NCBI GenBank assembly: GCA_025617745.1
Contig: CM046868.1
Span: forward strand, 23,489,608-23,553,607
DNA from: Heliocidaris erythrogramma
Lineage: Eukaryota > Echinodermata > Echinoidea > Camarodonta > Echinometridae
Reading direction: 5' to 3'
Length of the DNA stretch: 64,000 nt
Shown here: one piece after another, positions 61,601-64,000 of the stretch
Layout: each line of letters opens with the position of its first letter
How positions within the stretch are numbered: position 1 is the stretch's first letter
Position numbers and translations under genes: made by a program
Notes under the pieces: model-generated
The model's input: only the letters and a program-made list of their open reading frames with translations
Databases searched by the model: none
What the model was told of the DNA's origin: nothing

Positions 61601-64000
61601 GATATACCCTGTATTTTGATTCAAAATTTGATGATAATCAAACCTTATATTTACTCCAGTCTAGACACTGTGGATTTCTTTTCTTTTGTTGTATTGGGTT
61701 TTGTTTTTTGTTTGTTTGTTGTTGTTTTTGTTTTTGTTGTTTTTTTGTGGGGGGGGGGGGGGGGGTGGTAACTGTTCCTTCTTACTTAGCTTATTGTTTT
61801 AGATAACATTTAACAAATTCATAGTGACAAAGCTTTTCGACCTGCACTCATCGGGTCACAACGCAGGAATGAGAGAATACAAGAAATACAAAAGTCAAGG
61901 AAGGGTGTGTACAGCGACCCGGATAAATATATGTATTAGTCAGATGGTTACTTATCTAATGAATTTATATTTATCAATTTTCAGGAAAAATAAGGTTTAA
62001 AGATTTTCTTGTTTCTAACTTTTCAGGTTTTGTTCTAGATCCTGAGCTGAAGATGCCATACGACACAAACCGAAACTACATGAAGATGATGAATAGGGAA
62101 GATATGATTAAGGTGAGTATAGCAATCATTTCCCAATGTTCCCTTTTATTGTCGTATAGTCTCTCCTCAATCCTAAAAGAAGAATCCACCACCCCCGGAC
62201 GTGAGCCGCAATATGTTTGAGGATAAATGTTTTTGGCCCGCAAGCTTTCATGACTCTTTTGCTTACAGTCTTGCGGATATCAAATGTATAAATTTTCCAC
62301 CGACGGGTACCGTGCATCATCAAAAGTTGCTGCACTACATGCAGCCAAAATGGAAATTTCTCCTTAGACCCTATGTATTGTACAAAATGCAGAATTGTCA
62401 TTATGTGAATAATCAATGAGCGATAATTCCCAAACTTGATTCGTAAAAAGTTAAAGGTGATCCTATTATGCACATTTATCAACTATTTTGATAGGTTTAA
62501 AAAAAGCTTTATATCCATTCTCTAAATATGAAAACTTTCAAAATGATGAATTTATCTAAACACAATGTCAGTACTTTCCCCTATAAAAATGTACATCCCA
62601 AATCTTCATGTAATGTAGCACAAGTTTTTGTTGATATCCTCTTTTTCCATTGCAGGAGGAAGTGAAGAACAAGCATGAAGCTATGAAGAATATGTTAAGC
62701 CCTGAAGAGCAAAGACGGTTGGACCAAACAAAGTAAGTTATTCTTCGATCCTAGATGGAGTGAAAGGAGGGAGCTCATACAGGCTATGAATTTACAAGAT
62801 GATTCTTTTTTACATATGATTATGAGTATGAATGTTGAATCAGTATCGGTGTTCACAGTATTTTGTTGTTATTATTATTATTATTACTTATACAGTATAA
62901 TAGGTTTTGTTGATGTTGTTGTCATTGTGTTTGGTATTTTTTCTTGCATATATATATTCTAAATTCTAGTCACATGTATGTTTAGATCACTATGAGGACT
63001 CTGAAATGAATGGAAACTAGAAATAAACTTACTACCTGCATGAAAGATGATGTGCTCCATATTTCATTGTTTGTTGATTAGAAGAAGAAAAAAAAAAGAT
63101 GAGAGTCACATAGATTTTTATGACATTATATCATACTCTCTATTCACCAATTGGTCTCTTCAGTGAAAATAATGATCACATTTATATTTACAATTCATTT
63201 ATAACCACATTGTTACTACTTTATCAGCATGATGTTTACATGTCATGATTTACATATTTATGTTTTTTTTTCTCTAAATAGAATGGAAAGAGATAGGCAG
63301 ATTAATAAGGTTAAAGAACATACTCAAAAAGTACAAGACAGGAAATCAAGGCCAAGGGGATTACCCCCCCCCCCCCCCCTAATCATCATCATCATCATCA
63401 TTGATAAATTATTAACTTCAGAGAACAAGATATTTGCTTTTATTTTCATGATTTCAGCTATAAAACTTTACCACCGTGATGATTATATGATCCAACCTAA
63501 GCTAAGTATTTTTTTAATTTCCCAAATAGAATGGAAAGAGATAGGCAGCTGATTAACAAGATTAAAGAACATACTCAGAAGGTACAAGACAGGAAATCAA
63601 GGCCAAGAGGAAACCCACAGATGGAAAGAGAGGCAGCAGAAAAAGACTTGGCAGAGGTAAGGAGGCCGCAATAGTCATTGGGTTGTAATCTGAAATACTG
63701 TTAACTTTTACCTTAACTTTTAACTTGCATGTTTTCAATGTTTTTCAAGTCCTATATTTGACATGCCTTTAAAATGCTTCAAAATGTGTCTTTTGAACAA
63801 CACATTATGGGTAGACCACCTTTTTCATGTATATTCTTCTGGGGTTTTTTTTACACTCTACATGACCAATTTTGATGGATTTTCCTATTGAAAATACTGT
63901 TATTTACTTCTCCCCAAGGTTGTGGGAATTTGAAAAGATTTTAGACCAAATTCAGGATGAATATATTGAGGATACTCATTTATTTCAGGAAATGTTAGAT
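44576..64000 (+). CDS. LRRC27: Leucine-rich repeat-containing protein 27, spliced, 3' end outside window
   Basis: Coding exons: 44576-44845, 46335-46465, 46926-46984, 48167-48313, 48642-48927, 52918-53055, 56019-56107, 62027-62112, 62656-62732, 63530-63656 and 63989 onward. The first ten give 470 codons with every junction in consistent phase; human LRRC27 is about 530 residues. Residues ~67-200 form about five leucine-rich repeats (VDLSRKGLVKIP, LYLEGNLLQNIP, WLDLRNNNIHHLP, TLLLEGNRISELP, GLNLRSNPIEFPP). An acidic, Ser-rich linker follows, then a long basic, charged helical region (EERRLAKMAQLKQKQL; EDWRQETRDMQRKHY; INKIKEHTQKVQDRK) that matches the human C-terminal half in order. No signal peptide or membrane segment. 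The LRR part is a protein-interaction surface; the family's cellular function is poorly known. The ATG follows an acceptor at 44566, so there is an upstream non-coding exon. Confidence 0.9.
45230..46113 (+). mobile_element. ~0.9-kb non-autonomous element with TTAA target sites, copy 1
   Basis: Inverted ends AGGAGAATTAAC on both sides are flanked by TTAA at 45226-45229 and 46114-46117, the target duplication of piggyBac- and Kolobok-type transposons. The inverted similarity extends inward through much of each half. It lies in LRRC27 intron 1 and is the reverse complement of the copy at 54305-55196. No transposase frame. Confidence 0.8.
46335..46465 (+). CDS. LRRC27: LRRC27 coding exon 2 (LRRs 2-3)
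   Basis: Acceptor TATAG and donor GTGAGT. It starts in phase 0 and ends in phase 2. It encodes FLYLEGNLLQNIPPELF and KWLDLRNNNIHHLPAEIGY. Confidence 0.92.
46926..46984 (+). CDS. LRRC27: LRRC27 coding exon 3 (LRR 4)
   Basis: 59 nt between acceptor ATCCAG and donor GTGAGT. It encodes CLKTLLLEGNRISELPPEM, very close to the vertebrate HLKTLLLERNPIKMLP segment. Confidence 0.92.
47228..47460 (-). mobile_element. tRNA-derived SINE, second copy
   Basis: Same family and orientation as 203-453; the shared body word TGTAGATTAATGTCTT is prominent. The A-box region (GTGGTCTAGTAGATA) is kept, but the B box has decayed (GAATGTGAATCC). The ATAATA-type tail is at about 47229-47237. It sits antisense in LRRC27 intron 3. 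Confidence 0.7.
48167..48313 (+). CDS. LRRC27: LRRC27 coding exon 4 (LRR 5 and capping helix)
   Basis: Acceptor TTGTAG, donor GTAAGT, phase 1 at both ends. It encodes GLNLRSNPIEFPPQKI and a helical VKEILRYLREAMAIR cap. Confidence 0.92.
48642..48927 (+). CDS. LRRC27: LRRC27 coding exon 5 (Ser-rich linker)
   Basis: Acceptor TTTCAG, donor GTATGT; 286 nt, entering in phase 1 and leaving in phase 2. Ser-rich (SSSRLSVRSSMSNMSD), then a MTYEEYRQLQYQKFKRAG helix that matches the human EEEIRRFWKLRQE region in position. Confidence 0.9.
50571..50718. mobile_element. Palindromic MITE, ~148 bp
   Basis: The ends GGGCCCCATTTCATAAAACT and, reverse-complemented, GGGCCCTGTTTCATGAAACT each continue into TTGTTAT(T/C)(G/A)ATAACA. 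It is in LRRC27 intron 5 and non-coding. Confidence 0.8.
51918..51979 (+). mobile_element. 3' fragment of the 7SL-like SINE
   Basis: It shares the CAGACGTAAATAA, ACACGTCTGTAAAAACCCA and ACACACAC tail with 37852-37905, with a 16-base insertion in the hairpin loop. The head is missing. Confidence 0.6.
52918..53055 (+). CDS. LRRC27: LRRC27 coding exon 6 (basic helix)
   Basis: Acceptor AACAG, donor GTAGGT, phase 2 at both ends. Encodes a Lys-rich stretch and KMAEERRLAKMAQLKQKQL. Confidence 0.9.
54305..55196 (-). mobile_element. ~0.9-kb TTAA-flanked element, copy 2 (inverted)
   Basis: TTAA at 54301-54304 and 55197-55200 bracket AGGAGAATTAAC and its inverted partner AGGGGAATTAAC. It matches the reverse complement of 45230-46113 along its whole length with moderate divergence. 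It is in LRRC27 intron 6. Confidence 0.8.
56019..56107 (+). CDS. LRRC27: LRRC27 coding exon 7
   Basis: The acceptor AACAG overlaps a perfect X-box palindrome at 56003-56016. It encodes QQLLEDWRQETRDMQRKHY, matching human ALQEWRERAQRMRKRK. The donor GTCGGT is weak but is the only one that keeps phase 1 with exon 8. Confidence 0.85.
57241..57528. mobile_element. MITE rich in ACCATGGT palindromes, ~288 bp
   Basis: The left end CCCTTATAAAAAAATACCAT and right end, reverse-complemented, CCCTTACAAAAAAGTACCAT are inverted repeats. Words such as CATGGTA and TACCATG recur many times inside. LRRC27 intron 7. Confidence 0.8.
57623..57872. mobile_element. MITE with 32-bp perfect TIRs, ~250 bp
   Basis: Both ends begin GGGGCCGTATTCTGAAAACG and are exact inverted repeats for about 32 bp. 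LRRC27 intron 7; non-coding. Confidence 0.85.
57909..57985 (-). mobile_element. tRNA-derived SINE, 3'-end fragment
   Basis: AATAAT repeats, then TTTATATTGCGCAC and GGATGCTCAAGGCGCC, as at 215-281. This is the tail portion only. The run of three copies on the minus strand may be chance. Confidence 0.65.
58093..58694 (+). mobile_element. Interspersed repeat with internal short repeats and a poly-A end
   Basis: The blocks CTAATCGATTCTTTCCTGTC, ACTATCCGAACTGAAGTT and CCGATCATCACCAAAATCTAA recur two to three times within 58158-58600. It ends in a 30-plus A run (58660-58693) after ATCTTGTACACAAACA. The poly-A end suggests a retroposed element, but no open frame remains. Confidence 0.5.
58780..59673. 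mobile_element. TIR element with ~145-170-bp internal repeats and AGGTCA clusters
   Basis: The ends TATGCCTCCGCCC and, inverted, TATGCCTCTGCCC (59661-59673) enclose about five diverged units. Each starts with (T)ATCTCAA(GAAC)-type sequence, near 58871, 59018, 59162, 59331 and 59475. Most units carry hexamers AGGTCA in direct repeat. Architecturally it parallels the element at 7771-8411. Non-coding; LRRC27 intron 7. Confidence 0.7.
60629..61149. mobile_element. Tc1/mariner-type MITE, ~520 bp
   Basis: The left end CAGTGTGAGTCAATAAAAA and right end, reverse-complemented, CAGCATGAGTCAATAAAAA are flanked by TA (60627-60628, 61150-61151). Inverted similarity continues inward (GATACC...TTCAAACCCTAA against GACACC...TTCAACCCTAA). 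No intact transposase. Confidence 0.8.
61834..61875 (+). repeat. Short dispersed repeat shared with 24476-24520
   Basis: The word GCTTTTCGACCTGCACTCATC and flanking bases occur here and inside the interrupted element at 24.4 kb. Part of an uncharacterised interspersed repeat. Confidence 0.55.
62027..62112 (+). CDS. LRRC27: LRRC27 coding exon 8
   Basis: Acceptor TTTCAG, donor GTGAGT; enters in phase 1 and leaves in phase 0. Encodes FVLDPELKMPYDTNRNYMK, then MMNREDMIK. Confidence 0.9.
62656..62732 (+). CDS. LRRC27: LRRC27 coding exon 9
   Basis: Acceptor TTGCAG, donor GTAAGT; enters in phase 0 and leaves in phase 2. Encodes EEVKNKHEAMKNMLSPEEQ and RRLDQTK. Confidence 0.9.
63270..63392 (+). pseudogene. 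Decaying upstream copy of LRRC27 exon 10
   Basis: Positions 63282-63361 copy 63530-63609 with few changes, including the acceptor AAATAG and the MERDRQ...INK...EHTQKVQDRKSRPRG coding. It lacks one codon (Leu after MERDRQ), loses the remaining ~45 nt and the donor, and runs into a C homopolymer and ATC repeats. Using it would end translation at a stop near 63550. Confidence 0.8.
63530..63656 (+). CDS. LRRC27: LRRC27 coding exon 10
   Basis: Acceptor AAATAG, donor GTAAGG; enters in phase 2 and leaves in phase 0. Encodes MERDRQLINKIKEHTQKVQD and then MEREAAEKDLAE, matching the human EEKIKQHVLQMREQRR...RKAAEDLE block. Confidence 0.92.
63989..64000 (+). CDS. LRRC27: Start of LRRC27 coding exon 11, cut by window edge
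   Basis: The acceptor ATTTCAG ends at 63988. The visible codons EMLD follow AE in phase 0 and fit the human ATELQDEV stretch. Confidence 0.75.

Noticed and set aside
1318-63552. CRISPR arrays, operons, ribosome-binding sites and other prokaryotic features
   Set aside because: Introns, SINEs, LINEs and a metazoan gene show this is an animal nuclear genome; the direct repeats seen have no CRISPR-like regular spacers.

Overview
This is animal nuclear DNA, AT-rich, with spliced genes, long introns, many microsatellites and many transposable-element relics. A sea urchin or close echinoderm relative is the best guess. The reasons are copies of a tRNA-headed SINE resembling the sea urchin SURF1 type, several terminal-inverted-repeat (TIR) families typical of marine invertebrates, and a clear LRRC27 orthologue. 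The species cannot be fixed from the sequence alone.

Host genes are sparse. At 3226-3751 (minus) is the first coding exon of a transcriptional-repressor-like gene with an EH1 motif and a YAWM hexapeptide-like motif just before a consensus splice donor; this fits a homeobox gene of the Emx/Not/NK type whose homeobox lies outside the window. At 38.9-39.9 kb (minus) are three exons of a protein kinase-like gene, apparently broken after the DFG region. At 43.1-43.3 kb a short first coding exon (minus) and a non-coding first exon of LRRC27 (plus) appear to share a bidirectional promoter with adjacent E-box and ETS sites. From 44.6 kb to the right edge runs LRRC27 (plus): ten coding exons with consistent reading phases plus the start of an eleventh.

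The rest is repeat-dominated. At 12-17.3 kb there are pieces of several non-LTR retrotransposons, including a 380-codon reverse-transcriptase ORF. A 30.3-34.3 kb tandem duplication carries a decayed multicopy gene and a palindromic insertion. A roughly 4 kb inverted-repeat composite (38.2-42.3 kb) encloses the kinase exons. At 37.7 kb a SINE-like element has a head resembling 7SL RNA. Two 0.9-kb TTAA-flanked elements lie in opposite orientation in LRRC27 introns. Many small TIR elements are scattered throughout. Most of 17-30 kb has no gene I can recognise.

The strongest leads are the kinase exons inside the fold-back composite, the inverted intronic pair that could loop LRRC27 exons 2-6, the duplicated and decaying LRRC27 exon 10, the 7SL-like SINE, and tandem elements that carry perfect RFX X-box or nuclear-receptor half-site arrays.
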